Assembly: GCA_016744295.1 (NCBI GenBank)
Contig: JADGEQ010000025.1
Location: 1 to 64,000 of the forward strand
Origin: Desulfobacteraceae bacterium
GTDB taxonomy: Bacteria; Desulfobacterota; Desulfobacteria; Desulfobacterales; Desulfobacteraceae
Length of the DNA: 64,000 bases
Direction of reading: 5' to 3'
How positions within the stretch are numbered: position 1 is the first letter of the stretch; each line of letters opens with the position of its first letter. This document shows, piece after piece, positions 8,060 through 17,546 of this stretch. A program made the position numbers and the translations under genes. Under the pieces are notes generated by a model that did not search any database, was not told the DNA's origin, and saw only the letters and a list, made by a program, of their open reading frames with translations.

Positions 8060-8700
8060 AATTGCTCCAGAATATAGGGAAGCACGGTTGCGGCAATTAT
8101 CTTATGCCCTTCACTATTGGGGTGGATGCCGTCTGCCTGGTTCAGCAGTGGATTTCCTGCCACATCTTTTAATAAAAACGGGATGAAGGGCAGATGATGT
8201 TTGGCTGCCAGAACTGCAAATACCTCCCTGAATGCCCTTGAATAGTCCGGCCCGTAATTGGGCGGAATTTCCATGCCTGCCAGGATGACCCGGATACCAT
8301 GGGATTTTGCCAGAAGGATTGTCCTGTCAAGATTTTGTCCCATTGTCTCGGTGCCAAGCCCCCTCAAGCCGTCATTGGCCCCCAGGGCCAGCACCAGAAT
8401 ATCAGGTTTTGCCCTAAGAAACCACTTGAGCCGGGAAAGTGCCCCTGCGGTTGTGGAGCCGCTGATACTGCCGTTGGTAATTTTAAAATTTCGGATTCCA
8501 CTTTCTTCCAGCAGATCATTGAGAAGGGTTGGATAGACATTTTCCAATTCAACCCCAAGCCCTGCGGTGATCGAGTCTCCGATAAACAGTATTCCGGTGC
8601 TGCCCTCCTCTGCCCGCAAAGAGGGTGGAGCTCCAGAACCCAGCCATGAAAGAGTTGTCATCATAAAAAGAGCAAAACAAAATTTGAAATTATAGGTCAT
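8056..8700 (-). CDS. tesA: TesA-like GDSL/SGNH lysophospholipase-thioesterase
   Basis: A 214-aa secreted SGNH hydrolase. An N-terminal hydrophobic stretch (about 6-24) is a signal peptide, consistent with periplasmic action. The catalytic set is complete: Ser43 in GDSITAG, the Gly in GSISGSTT (block II), Asn107 in GAND (block III), and Asp188/His191 in DGIHP (block V). Family members cleave acyl esters and acyl-CoA or lysophospholipids. It is the first gene of the tesA-ybbA-ybbP unit, overlapping ybbA by 4 bp, so the esterase and the transporter probably act on the same lipid-like material. Confidence 0.92.
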   Translation of the reverse strand: MTYNFKFCFALFMMTTLSWLGSGAPPSLRAEEGSTGILFIGDSITAGLGVELENVYPTLLNDLLEESGIRNFKITNGSISGSTTAGALSRLKWFLRAKPDILVLALGANDGLRGLGTETMGQNLDRTILLAKSHGIRVILAGMEIPPNYGPDYSRAFREVFAVLAAKHHLPFIPFLLKDVAGNPLLNQADGIHPNSEGHKIIAATVLPYILEQL

Positions 8701-8736
8701 TTGTCTATATTTTTAATTTTGGGTTCAATTTGAAAT

Positions 8737-9546
8737 TTAGTTGGTTGCCAAATATGTCTGGGGCTCCTTTCTTTGGGCATAATTTTCACTAAGCCATTTT
8801 GCCTTTTTCTTGATAGGGCCATCCTTCAAAATTCTGGCTTGCTGGGGACAGGCTTTAATACAGGCACAGCAAAAAATACATTTTGCATCAATGGTTGAAT
8901 AATGGTTGGATTCATCAATTGCATTTTTTGGGCAGGCCGATGCACAAAGACCGCAGTCATCGCAGTCGTCCGTGACATTTATAAAGGAAAATGCCCCATT
9001 TGCCATCCCGTCTCTGTAGGGAAAATTACCGGGAACTTCAACCGGTATGATATCCATGGGAGTTTCAATTGTGTTCAACAAATCACCAATTTTCTTTCCA
9101 AATAAAAATGCTTTTTCAAGATCATCTTCATCGGGTCTGTTTTTGGCAATTAAAAATTCATTATCAGAAAAAGAATGTTCGCCAATAAAAGCACCAGCGG
9201 CAAAGGGAACAAATCCCCTTTCACTGGCAACATTTTTCAGCTCCAGCATGGCATCCTCAAATTCCCGGTTGCCGTACAATACCACCAGGACAGCCAGTGA
9301 GCCTGCGCCGGTCAGGGTGTTAAAATAATCAACTGCATCTTTTGCTATTCTTCCGGCATACACAGGAGCTCCAATAAGCACCAGATTATTGTCAAATTTC
9401 GGGGCGGGTTGATTCCGAATTTCTGGTCTTGTAATGTCAATAACATCGTAAGATTCATAACCGAGTCCCCTTGCGATTTCTTCAAGAACGATTCCCGTTG
9501 TTGAGGTGGGGCTAAAGTAAATCAGTGAAATGTTTTCAGGCTTCAT
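8737..9546 (-). CDS. EFR1-type flavodoxin/ferredoxin fusion
   Basis: A 269-aa electron carrier. The N-terminal half has a flavodoxin-like FMN site (LIYFSPTSTTG, residues 9-19) and a second loop GAPVYAGRIAKD. The C-terminal third carries two 4Fe-4S clusters: CDDCGLCASACPK and CIFCCACIKACPQ, the classical bacterial-ferredoxin pattern. This domain order is the EFR1 family, frequent in anaerobes. The partner enzyme is not identifiable from its neighbours (CvfB upstream, tesA downstream). A G-A-T-T-C-C-T-C-C ribosome site (read on plus) precedes the ATG at 9546. Confidence 0.88.
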   Translation of the reverse strand: MKPENISLIYFSPTSTTGIVLEEIARGLGYESYDVIDITRPEIRNQPAPKFDNNLVLIGAPVYAGRIAKDAVDYFNTLTGAGSLAVLVVLYGNREFEDAMLELKNVASERGFVPFAAGAFIGEHSFSDNEFLIAKNRPDEDDLEKAFLFGKKIGDLLNTIETPMDIIPVEVPGNFPYRDGMANGAFSFINVTDDCDDCGLCASACPKNAIDESNHYSTIDAKCIFCCACIKACPQQARILKDGPIKKKAKWLSENYAQRKEPQTYLATN

Positions 9547-9621
9547 TTTGAGATTCCTCCATTGGTATCAAGTGTTTCAGCTTTTCAGCCATCTTTATTT
9601 ATTGAGTTGTGCTTGCTTTTT

Positions 9622-10515
9622 CTATTTTTTTGTTTTTCTGTGCCACGGGTCCTCTTTTTCCAGATCTTCTTTTTCCGGTTCTTTTCCTTGCTTAAGACAT
9701 ATCCCGGTTTCCTTCAACTCCAGGATACCTTTTTTAAACAGACCGCCTATGGCCCGTTTAAACTCTTTTTTACTCATGGAAAAAACCTCTTTAATCTCTT
9801 CGGGCGAGCTTTTGTCATGACAGGGGATAAAACCTCCGGCTTGCTCTAGAAGGTTGACAATGGTCTCTCCGGATCCTTTTACGGAATTATAACCCGGTTC
9901 TTTTAAGGTAAGATCGATTTTGTTGTCTTCACGAAGACGCATGATGTACCCTGTGCACCTATCTCCCACGGACAGCTCCTGGTAGGTCTCGCTTTTGTAT
10001 AACATACCAAAGTACCGGTTGTTTACCACGGCCATGATACCGATCTCGGTGAGCGAATGGATCAGAAGATCCACTTGCTGGCCGGCCTTAAGATCTTCAA
10101 TGTTTTTATCACAATTGGCAGAGATTTTAGCGGTGCCGTAAACTCTGCCTGTTCCCTCATCAAGGCAGAGCTTTATGAGATATTTTCTGGGGGGAAGCAT
10201 TCTTTCCTGCTGTTCACTTTTAGGGATCAGCAAATCTTTTTCAAGTCCCCAGTCCATAAAGGTTCCAAAGGATACAATTTCTTTTGCTTTTAGGAAAACA
10301 AAATCGCCAACAGCCCCCTTTGGCTCTAAGGTTGTTGCCACAAGGCGGTCTTCAGAATCGGTATATATAAATACCCGAATGGTGTCACCGATTTTAAACG
10401 CTTCTGAAACATATTTTTGGGGAAGCAAAATCTTTCCCTGGTCAGAATCCAGATATAACCCGAAATCAACTTCGCTTTCCACAACCAAATCATTATAACT
10501 TCCTATTTTAAGCAT
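9622..10515 (-). CDS. cvfB: CvfB-family S1-like RNA-binding protein
   Basis: A 297-aa cytoplasmic protein built from several S1/OB-fold repeats and a C-terminal winged helix, as in S. aureus CvfB/YitL. Visible landmarks are the first OB segment (EVDFGLYLDSDQGKILLPQKY), the second (SFGTFMDWGLEKDLLIPKSEQ), the central GIMAVVNNRYFGMLYKSE, and the winged-helix block SPEEIKEVFSMSKKEFKRA with GGLFKKGIL. The tail is a charged E/K-rich extension. In firmicutes it binds poly-U RNA and affects virulence gene expression; here the role is unknown. It ends 75 bp before the EFR1 gene on the same strand. Confidence 0.9.
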   Translation of the reverse strand: MLKIGSYNDLVVESEVDFGLYLDSDQGKILLPQKYVSEAFKIGDTIRVFIYTDSEDRLVATTLEPKGAVGDFVFLKAKEIVSFGTFMDWGLEKDLLIPKSEQQERMLPPRKYLIKLCLDEGTGRVYGTAKISANCDKNIEDLKAGQQVDLLIHSLTEIGIMAVVNNRYFGMLYKSETYQELSVGDRCTGYIMRLREDNKIDLTLKEPGYNSVKGSGETIVNLLEQAGGFIPCHDKSSPEEIKEVFSMSKKEFKRAIGGLFKKGILELKETGICLKQGKEPEKEDLEKEDPWHRKTKK

Positions 10516-10539
10516 GTTTTTCCTATGTATTATTGTTGT

Positions 10540-11448
10540 TTAGCTGAGCAGGGGGCCCATGTATTCAAACATTCCCAATGCACTTTCGTGCGCCCGCTTA
10601 TTTTCCATGGTTGAAATCTTTTCAAAATTGTCCCGTATCTCTTCAATGGAAATAGGCCTTTTTGCATTTCCCAGGCAAAGACCGTCTCCGGAAACAATGG
10701 ATGTCCGCCCATACCATCCTGCACCCATGGCATAGATATGTCCGGTTGCTGTATTTTCCTGGGAGCAAAGATAAAGCGCCATGGGTTCATTGAACTGGGG
10801 ATTCATTTTATCTTCAAATTCCGGAGGAAACACATCTGTTGTCATTCGGGACCAGGCCGTGGGTGCAATGGTATTGATCTTAATGTCATATTTGGACAAT
10901 TCAAGTTTCAACGAATTCATGATGCCCACCACCCCCATCTTTGCAGCCCCATAATTGGTTTGTCCGAAATTACCGTAGAGTCCCGAGGTGGATGCCGTAA
11001 AAACGATTCTCCCATATTCATTCTCCTTCATCGCTTTAACAGCAGGCTGTGTCACACAAAAGGCCCCTTTCAGATGAACATTTATGACCAAATCCCATTC
11101 TTCCTCGGTCATTTTCATGAATGACTTATCCCTGAGGATACCGGCATTGTTAATCAAAATATCCACTTTACCATATGTATCAACCGCTGTCCTGACAATA
11201 TTTTGTCCGCCGGCCATGGTGGCCACGGAATCATGGTTGGCAACTGCCTGGCCACCTGCCGTTACAATTTCTTCAACCACCCTGTCTGCAGCAGAATCGT
11301 CAGAGCCTGAACCCTCCCGGGTCACGCCCAAATCATTGACAATAACCTTTGCGCCCCTGCGGCTAAGCTCCAGGGCATACATTCTCCCGATACCCTGCCC
11401 GGCCCCGGTTACGATTGCCACCCTGTTGTTAAAATTTATTTTTTCCAT
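10540..11448 (-). CDS. Short-chain dehydrogenase/reductase (MFE-2/17beta-HSD4-like)
   Basis: A 302-aa NAD(P)-dependent oxidoreductase. The nucleotide motif TGAGQGIG (about 15-22), the NNAG motif, the catalytic serine in TASTSG and the Y-x-x-x-K in NYGAAKMG are all present. The insertion GVTREGSGSDDSAADRVVEEI after NDLG is characteristic of SDR domains from multifunctional beta-oxidation enzymes that act on (3R)-hydroxyacyl-CoA; substrate assignment here is inference. The frame opens at 11520, but I chose the ATG at 11448: a GGAG lies 6-7 bp upstream, the family begins MEKxxFxxRVAIVTG, and the longer form would overlap the upstream gene. Confidence 0.88.
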   Translation of the reverse strand: MEKINFNNRVAIVTGAGQGIGRMYALELSRRGAKVIVNDLGVTREGSGSDDSAADRVVEEIVTAGGQAVANHDSVATMAGGQNIVRTAVDTYGKVDILINNAGILRDKSFMKMTEEEWDLVINVHLKGAFCVTQPAVKAMKENEYGRIVFTASTSGLYGNFGQTNYGAAKMGVVGIMNSLKLELSKYDIKINTIAPTAWSRMTTDVFPPEFEDKMNPQFNEPMALYLCSQENTATGHIYAMGAGWYGRTSIVSGDGLCLGNAKRPISIEEIRDNFEKISTMENKRAHESALGMFEYMGPLLS

Positions 11449-11512
11449 TTTTGACTCCAATGTGAATAGATTAAAATTTATTTTTTTTGGTGGAAGCCAC
11501 CCTGCCCGTTTT

Positions 11513-12523
11513 CTAGGCACGGGTTTTAAATATCATATTCCTGCCCCCGAAACTGGTGATAATATCCCCCTTTTCAAAAAGATATTGGAGGGAGACAAGT
11601 ATCCATCCTTCCAGCAAAGACTTTTTAAATAGAGGTGATTTAGGATAGAAGGCATGAAATATTTCCCCGAAGGAAAGCCCTCTTTTCCCGGACCTTAACA
11701 ACAATAGAAAAAGATCCCTGGTCCTTTTTTCCCGATGATCAATGGCCTCTTGAATTCTTTTTACAGGATTACGTATGGGACTGCCGTGGGCAGGAAGAAT
11801 CAGCTTAAGATTGGGTAATTTCATGAGGCGTTCAAGGTTTTCCAGGTAATCCTTTAGGTTTGATCTGGGCGGGCCTAACCAGGTTGTGATACGCCGAAGG
11901 ATGATATCTCCCCCGAGCAGAATCCCCCTTTCCCTGTTGTACAATACAATATCATCATCGCAATGGCCCGGAACCGGAATCATCTGCCAGGATTCTCCAT
12001 TGACGGAAAGCCTGGTGTTCTCGTCAATGATATTAATGGGGCCTGACACAAAACTGACCTTGGCCAGTTTCATGAAAAGTTCATTGACCAGATTGTCCCA
12101 GATGTTGTGGCAAACTTCGAAAAATTTAGGGGTGGGGGGATTAAAAAGCGGAGAATCCTCCCGGAAAGAGTCTTTAAATGATTTTTTTGACCCTATTTTT
12201 TTTGCCTGCTTTTGAGTGGCAAGAATCTCAAGTCCAAGGGCATTCTGCAAATGGCCTAGCCCGGAAAAATGGTCCCAGTGTCCATGACTGGGCATTGCCC
12301 TGGTAATGGTGCAAGTCTCGCCCCTGGATCTCTTGAGATGTGAAATTTTGCCAAGGGCATGGACAAGTCGTCTTTTCTTTTGTCTGCCGCCATACCCTGA
12401 ATCAAATACCAATCCATCTTTTCCGGCAATAACAAAGAGGTTAACCGATGACTTAAGATGTTTTTGGGTGATGACCTGTGTGATCATAAAAATATCAGGC
12501 GCCACCTCTTTTATTGAATGCAT
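11513..12523 (-). CDS. Metallo-beta-lactamase-fold hydrolase
   Basis: A 336-aa protein. The metal site is H80-G-H82-W-D84-H85, with further ligands His187 (VPGHCDDD), Asp206 (GGDII) and His246 (PAHGSP). A C-terminal winged-helix-like segment (from about residue 255, EAIDHREKRTRDLF) is typical of the LACTB2/glyoxalase-II-like group that hydrolyses thioesters or acts on RNA. It lies directly upstream of the SDR gene on the same strand (64 bp to the chosen SDR start), and together they may process acyl-CoA intermediates; that link is inference. Confidence 0.85.
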   Translation of the reverse strand: MHSIKEVAPDIFMITQVITQKHLKSSVNLFVIAGKDGLVFDSGYGGRQKKRRLVHALGKISHLKRSRGETCTITRAMPSHGHWDHFSGLGHLQNALGLEILATQKQAKKIGSKKSFKDSFREDSPLFNPPTPKFFEVCHNIWDNLVNELFMKLAKVSFVSGPINIIDENTRLSVNGESWQMIPVPGHCDDDIVLYNRERGILLGGDIILRRITTWLGPPRSNLKDYLENLERLMKLPNLKLILPAHGSPIRNPVKRIQEAIDHREKRTRDLFLLLLRSGKRGLSFGEIFHAFYPKSPLFKKSLLEGWILVSLQYLFEKGDIITSFGGRNMIFKTRA

Positions 12524-12641
12524 TTTTACCTATTGTTTCCTCATCCTGAAAATAATCAAAAATAAATATTATTAGTAAAAATTACAGAAATTGGAAAGAC
12601 TTCTTTTTCCGGGGGTGTCCTTATCTCTCTTGTTGGCAGCA

Positions 12642-13292
12642 TTAATTTTTCAATGTGGAGAGCCCCTTGGTCAATTCAAGCAACACTCCCATCCCCTGTC
12701 TTATCTCCTGGTCATTCATGGCCAGGAGCATGGAAACCGGCCCGGCTGGTTTTGAATTTTCCAGGTGGATGCCGGCCGGAATTTTTGAGGCTTTCTCAAA
12801 CAGATCAATTGCGTTGGGGTCGGTGAGATTGCCCAGGGAATCTGCAAGCTTTCCTAACCCCTGGCAAATTTGTTCTATCTGTTCCGGGGTATATTTCCGG
12901 GTGATATCCTTTAAAACATCAAGGGTTGTGATCAGTATTTTGAATACATTTTTTTGCTCCAGTTCATCCAGAAAGCTGATGAACTGGGGAACGGTTGATT
13001 TTAATAAGGGCTCTGCATTGATGGCCAAATCCATGAAATTGTGGAGCAGATCCATGGCAAAGCTGAAATTATCAATATTCCGCATGGCTTTTTTTATCAG
13101 GGCGATCAATTTTTCCAACTGGAAATCAGCCTCAACATCGGCCAATTCCATGATCAAGGCCTGAACCCCTTCATTTACCCTCGGTGCCAGCTCTTCCTTC
13201 AGCTCTTTTATGGCAGCAGCCGATTCAGCAATGGGGGTTATTTTTGCCTCAATGCGCTCCAGGCGTTCAAGAATTTTTTCTTCATTTGTCAT
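12642..13292 (-). CDS. DUF1641-domain protein, partner of SQR
   Basis: A 216-aa mostly helical protein without signal peptide or cysteines. An N-terminal coiled coil (EKILERLERIEAKI) leads into the DUF1641 region (MRNIDNFSFAMDLLHNFMDL and later PEQIEQICQGLGKLADSLG). It lies 10 bp downstream of the sqr gene on the same strand, a pairing that recurs in many bacteria and archaea. DUF1641 is therefore presumed to help SQR-type flavoproteins, perhaps in membrane anchoring or sulfur transfer, but its biochemical role is unproven. Confidence 0.85.
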   Translation of the reverse strand: MTNEEKILERLERIEAKITPIAESAAAIKELKEELAPRVNEGVQALIMELADVEADFQLEKLIALIKKAMRNIDNFSFAMDLLHNFMDLAINAEPLLKSTVPQFISFLDELEQKNVFKILITTLDVLKDITRKYTPEQIEQICQGLGKLADSLGNLTDPNAIDLFEKASKIPAGIHLENSKPAGPVSMLLAMNDQEIRQGMGVLLELTKGLSTLKN

Positions 13293-13302
13293 GACCCACC
13301 TC

Positions 13303-14535
13303 CTATGCTTTTTGGCGAATTTTTCCGGCGATATTCATCTGGGGTTCCAGGGGAAGATCAAGCCCCTTCATCATGAGATTCCAATAGACCCACCTGAACA
13401 TCATTTTTCCCCAATAATTGCTAAGGCTTTCCTTTAGCAGGCTGAAGGGTCCCATGCCCGGGAAGGGAAACTTGCCCGGCAATGGCTCCACATCATAACT
13501 AAAATCCAATAGGATGGCCTTTTCAAAACCAGATGCCAGAAAACAGGTGGCATGGCCGTCAAATTTTGGAAGGGCTTTATGGCCGTCCATTTCCCGGACA
13601 ATATTTTCAACAAGGGTATAGGCCATGTAATGGGCAACGGATCCGGCCTTGGAGGTGGGAACATTTGTGGTATCCCCAAGGACAAAAATTCTGTCAAAAT
13701 TTTCTGCCTTCAGGGTGTGGTTATCCGTGGGAACAAAGCCCACGGGGTCGCTGACCCCTGAGTCAATGAGCATTTGATTTCCCATGTTGGGCGGGATCGC
13801 CACCAAAAGATCATAGCCCACCTTGTCGCCCTTATGGGATTCAATGGTTTTATCCTTGGCATTGACCTGGGCAATATCAAAGTTCGGGGTGACCTTGATA
13901 TTTTTTTTTGCTGCAAATTCGGCCAGGATATTGGCTGCCACAGGTTTGGTAAATACATTATCAAGGGGGGTTACAAACTCTAACGCCACCTTGTCCCTTA
14001 CCCCATTTACCTGGAAAAACCAATCTGCCATAAATACGAATTCCAGGGGAGCTATGGGGCATTTATAAGGTACTTCTGCAATGTTCAGGACAATTTTACC
14101 CGAGTCAAAATATTTCAATTTCTTGGCCAGGGCCGTGGCTCCTTCCAGGGTGTAAAAATCAAAAACATCTGTTCGCCAGGCATCGGTCATGCCATCGATC
14201 TCTTCGGGGGCAATGTCGCAGCCGGTGGAAATGACCAGCCAGTCATATTCATATTTTCCCAACCGGGTTTCAACCCGGCGATTTTCCGAATCAATTTTAA
14301 CAATATGATCCACAATAAATTCTACCCCCTGGGGGATAAACCCTTTTTTGGCCTTGATGACATCATGGGGCGAATAGACACCAAAGGGGATGAACAGATA
14401 TCCCGCCTGGTAATGGTGGCGCTCATCCCTGTCAATAATCCTAATCTCAAGTTCAGATTCTGGCACTTGATTGCGAAGCATGTTCGCCACGATTGTCCCT
14501 CCGGCGCCAGCACCCAATATTAAAACTTTTCTCAT
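13303..14535 (-). CDS. sqr: Sulfide:quinone oxidoreductase-like flavoprotein
   Basis: A 410-aa FAD enzyme of the SQR/flavocytochrome-c sulfide dehydrogenase family, which oxidises sulfide to zero-valent sulfur and reduces quinone at the membrane. The FAD motif GAGAGG is at 8-13. Cys106 (STGCD), Cys159 (YKCPIAPLEF) and Cys331 (HATCFLASG) occupy the places of the three cysteines of true SQRs. The second FAD motif is FVLGDTTN (about 284-291). The frame could begin at a TTG at 14550, but the ATG at 14535 has GGAGG 8 bp upstream and the family N-terminus. In a sulfate reducer such enzymes may detoxify sulfide or run in polysulfide metabolism. Confidence 0.88.
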   Translation of the reverse strand: MRKVLILGAGAGGTIVANMLRNQVPESELEIRIIDRDERHHYQAGYLFIPFGVYSPHDVIKAKKGFIPQGVEFIVDHIVKIDSENRRVETRLGKYEYDWLVISTGCDIAPEEIDGMTDAWRTDVFDFYTLEGATALAKKLKYFDSGKIVLNIAEVPYKCPIAPLEFVFMADWFFQVNGVRDKVALEFVTPLDNVFTKPVAANILAEFAAKKNIKVTPNFDIAQVNAKDKTIESHKGDKVGYDLLVAIPPNMGNQMLIDSGVSDPVGFVPTDNHTLKAENFDRIFVLGDTTNVPTSKAGSVAHYMAYTLVENIVREMDGHKALPKFDGHATCFLASGFEKAILLDFSYDVEPLPGKFPFPGMGPFSLLKESLSNYWGKMMFRWVYWNLMMKGLDLPLEPQMNIAGKIRQKA

Positions 14536-14601
14536 GGTGAAATCCTCCAATGAAATAAATCGGTTAGTAGAAAGCTGGTTTTGGTGAAAACAAGATTTAA
14601 C

Positions 14602-14629
14602 ATCATACCACTTAGTGATATACTGTCAA
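14602..14629 (-). promoter_or_regulatory. Sigma-70-type promoter of sqr-DUF1641
   Basis: On minus, TTGACA (14629-14624) and TATGAT (14607-14602) are separated by 16 bp. The spacer contains the inverted repeat CACT-A-AGTG, so a repressor could bind here. It lies about 70 bp upstream of the sqr start. Confidence 0.6.
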
Positions 14630-14716
14630 TGATTTTACAAGGGAAATCCAAGGGGTTAAGAACCTCTGACAGAAATGCTCCGGTGGGACTGTTTTGAAAT
14701 CAATTGCGTAATAAAT

Positions 14717-14741
14717 ACCCCGGTCCCAAGGAGACCGGGGT
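14717..14741 (-). terminator. Hairpin terminator downstream of the chemoreceptor gene
   Basis: ACCCCGGTC and GACCGGGGT form a perfect 9-bp stem with a 7-nt loop. On minus it is followed by an AT-rich run (ATTTATTAC). It sits between the chemoreceptor stop (14794) and the sqr promoter. Confidence 0.65.
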
Positions 14742-14793
14742 CTAATCAGATGTGACAGGAATCAAATGTATGGATTCAGGCTTCTTGAAATGG

Positions 14794-16806
14794 CTATAGT
14801 TTAAATTGGCGAACCATATCGCCCAGCTTTTTGGACAAGTCGTTCAATGCACCGGAGCTTGTGTTAACCTGGGCGCTGCTTTTCGAAATTTCGTTGGATT
14901 CCTGGTTAACATTGGCAATATCCTTAGCAATTTCTCCTGCCACCATTGAGCTTTGGGTGATGTTTTCCGTAACTTCCTGAATGCCCTGGGATGCATTGGT
15001 GACATTGTTTGCGATTTCATTGGTGATGTTTGATTGACTGTCAATGGCCGATGTTATGTTGACCACCTTTTCATTTACATCATTTATCACCGATGAAATC
15101 TGGTCGATATTCCTGATTGTTTCACCGGTGGCGTTTTGAATATTATCAATTTTAGACTTGATTTCATTTGTTGCTTTCTCGGTTTGATTCGCCAATTCTT
15201 TGATCTCACTTGCCACAACGGCAAAACCTTTTCCTGCTTCCCCGGCTCTGGCAGCTTCAATGGTTGCATTCAAGGCAAGAAGGTTGGTTTGCGCTGAGAT
15301 ATCTGCGATGGTTTCCGTAACCTTACCCACTTCTTTGACGGTCTGACCAAACACCATCATCTTTTCAGTGGCTTTTTGGGTTTGGGCCACGGCATCTTTG
15401 GTGACGCTCATGGTTTCTTCAGTATTTTCTTTTATTTCATTAATGGTGGTTTTCATATTTTCAGAAGCTGTTGAAACCATGTTGACATTGACGGAGGTTT
15501 CTTCAGCCGCCGCTGCCACAGTGGTCATATTCGCGCTCATCTCTTCTGCTGCCGCTGACACGCTGGTCGCCTTTGAAGAAGTCGTCTCCGCCCCAAGGCT
15601 CATCTGTCGGGCGATTTTTGACAGGTCAACGGCAGAACTGTTCAAATTGTCTGAGTTCAGTGAAATATTATGGATGATCCCATGAACCTTTTCAATGAAA
15701 ACGTTGAACCATTCGGAAAGTTCACCAATTTCATCCCGGCTTTTAATACTGAGTCTCTTGGTCAGATCCCCCTCACCCTCTGCAATATCTTTGAGCATGT
15801 CTATGGTTTGACGGATGGGTTTGAGAATTCCGCCCGTAATTAAAACGCTGAGTATTATCAGAGCAATGATGATAACCACGGATACCACCAGGTTGTTATA
15901 ATTGGCCTTCTGGATGCTTTTCTTAAGTTCTGCTTTTGTGATATCCGAAATTTGTGCCGCTATTTTTTTTACCTGGTTGCCGGTTGAATCCAGCTGGGGC
16001 ATCAGGGATCTGCTTTTTTTCCAGTCATCAAGAAGGAGAGATTCCTGTTTTTTGGTTGTAACCAGCATTTCTTTGATCTTTACAAGAATTTTGTCAAATT
16101 CTTCAGATTGGGCTGACAGATAAATTGTTGTCAGGTTGTTCACCGCCAGGTCCATATCTTTTTCTATTTTTGATTGATTCTCCGTATATTTTTCAAAATC
16201 ATTATAAACAAGCAAATTGCTTAGCAGATTAAGAAGTCTTTGGTTTCCATAGGATAAAAAATCTACGGTTTCTTTTCTTGCGGAAATTTTTTCAGAAGAG
16301 ATTAAATCCCCCTCCATCATTAATTCAGTCTCTTGCAAATCAATTGAATCTATGATTGTTTTCAAAAGAGCGGAGATTCTTTCATTGCTTGAGGTATAGG
16401 CGTCTTTTGTTCGATTTAGATTAACCAATGCCGCCAGAATCTGTTTGAAAATTTCTGCATGTTGGGTTTCCAATTTAAATATTTTATCTGTGGATAGTTT
16501 GATCTTTTTCTGTTTTGCGTTTTTCTTTAAATTGGTTATGGTTTCGCCCATGACCTTTCGCTCTTTCGCGTATGCGGTCAGGTCATTGTCTGAAGAATTG
16601 ATCAATTTTTCTTCAATTACCATTATATTCAGTATGGTACTGGCGATTTCCTGGCTCAATTGTCCGAGATAAACAGCCTTGTTTTTAGTGATATCAAAAT
16701 ACTTGTTGATTGCGGAAATTGAGGAAACGCCTAATATTCCCACAATAGTAAAGATGATTAATTTTGTTTTAATGGATAGAAACAGTTTCAGTCTTGGATG
16801 AGCCAT
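14794..16806 (-). CDS. Methyl-accepting chemotaxis protein
   Basis: A 670-aa transmembrane chemoreceptor. TM1 lies at about 15-33, then a helical periplasmic sensor of about 270 residues with no recognisable Cache or PAS fold, then TM2 ([20 protein letters not shown]). A HAMP domain follows ([20 protein letters not shown]), and a long cytoplasmic signalling coil contains the conserved hairpin tip ([20 protein letters not shown], then [15 protein letters not shown]). No C-terminal CheR-tethering pentapeptide is seen (ends MVRQFKL). Directly upstream on the same strand is a secreted single-Cache protein, which could be a soluble ligand-binding partner. Its sensor length and helical character suggest a HBM or 4HB-like bundle. 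Confidence 0.92.
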   Translation of the reverse strand: MAHPRLKLFLSIKTKLIIFTIVGILGVSSISAINKYFDITKNKAVYLGQLSQEIASTILNIMVIEEKLINSSDNDLTAYAKERKVMGETITNLKKNAKQKKIKLSTDKIFKLETQHAEIFKQILAALVNLNRTKDAYTSSNERISALLKTIIDSIDLQETELMMEGDLISSEKISARKETVDFLSYGNQRLLNLLSNLLVYNDFEKYTENQSKIEKDMDLAVNNLTTIYLSAQSEEFDKILVKIKEMLVTTKKQESLLLDDWKKSRSLMPQLDSTGNQVKKIAAQISDITKAELKKSIQKANYNNLVVSVVIIIALIILSVLITGGILKPIRQTIDMLKDIAEGEGDLTKRLSIKSRDEIGELSEWFNVFIEKVHGIIHNISLNSDNLNSSAVDLSKIARQMSLGAETTSSKATSVSAAAEEMSANMTTVAAAAEETSVNVNMVSTASENMKTTINEIKENTEETMSVTKDAVAQTQKATEKMMVFGQTVKEVGKVTETIADISAQTNLLALNATIEAARAGEAGKGFAVVASEIKELANQTEKATNEIKSKIDNIQNATGETIRNIDQISSVINDVNEKVVNITSAIDSQSNITNEIANNVTNASQGIQEVTENITQSSMVAGEIAKDIANVNQESNEISKSSAQVNTSSGALNDLSKKLGDMVRQFKL

Positions 16807-16835
16807 GGTTTTGCTCCCTAATCAGAAAACGTGCT

Positions 16836-16868
16836 GCCGGTTCTGCAATGGAATATTGCAGAACCGGC
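16836..16868 (-). terminator. Strong hairpin between the Cache gene and the chemoreceptor gene
   Basis: GCCGGTTCTGCAAT (16836-16849) and ATTGCAGAACCGGC (16855-16868) form a perfect 14-bp stem around a 5-nt loop. On minus the trailing T-run is weak, so it may attenuate transcription into the chemoreceptor gene or protect the 3' end of the Cache mRNA. Confidence 0.6.
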
Positions 16869-16881
16869 GTTTTATGTGATG

Positions 16882-17352
16882 TTATTTATAGATGCCTGCT
16901 GCCATGAATACGGATTCGCCTGGAACTTTATATACATAAGTTGCTTTGGTGGAGGGCTTTTTTTCGCCCAGCTTTGGCCACATATATTCAACCCATCCCG
17001 CGCCTTGTCCCTTTGCCAGATTTATAAACTCGGCAAAAAATAATTTTCCGTTAACATCTTTTACATGCATAAGATTTTTTCCGATCAATTTTGGCTTAAT
17101 GGGGTGGGCAACATTGGCTTTTTTTTCAATATCAATACAGAAAATATAGGTATCTTTCCATACAAAGGGTCCGGCTTTATCCATAATAACCGCAAGGGTT
17201 GCGTCCAATCCTTTTTCTTTGACCATATCAGCCGCTTCTTTGCATTTTGCCATGCACTCTTCCTGTGTGGCTTTTTCCGTTGCAATTGCTGTCCCAATGA
17301 CACAGAACATAAAGAGTGAAATAAGTGTAACCATGATTGACGTTTTTTTCAT
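16882..17352 (-). CDS. Secreted single-Cache-domain sensor protein
   Basis: A 156-aa protein with a clear signal peptide (MKKTSIMVTLISLFMFCVIGTAIA, cleavage near residue 24). The mature part is one small Cache fold: the helix ECMAKCKEAADMVKEKG, then the strand-loop region YIFCIDIEKKANVAHP, GKNLMHVKDVNGK and GWVEYMWPKLGEKKPS with YVYKVPGE, all typical of bacterial sCache_2-like modules. It has no membrane anchor or signalling domain of its own. Its position 75 bp upstream of a chemoreceptor gene on the same strand suggests that it binds a small molecule in the periplasm and presents it to that receptor; this is inference. Confidence 0.85.
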   Translation of the reverse strand: MKKTSIMVTLISLFMFCVIGTAIATEKATQEECMAKCKEAADMVKEKGLDATLAVIMDKAGPFVWKDTYIFCIDIEKKANVAHPIKPKLIGKNLMHVKDVNGKLFFAEFINLAKGQGAGWVEYMWPKLGEKKPSTKATYVYKVPGESVFMAAGIYK

Positions 17353-17546
17353 TTTTTCTCCTTTCTGCGTGACCTGTTAACATTTACCCCATTTAGTAGA
17401 TTTTACCATGAGAATTATGGGAAAAAAACTATAACAGCAAGTAATTAAGATAACAAGCAGATAAGTAGAAAATTTCGCCCGGCACGAAAAAGGGTGTTGA
17501 CAATTTAACATCAATCGTTTTAGCCATGATTAATTGTCTAATGGCA

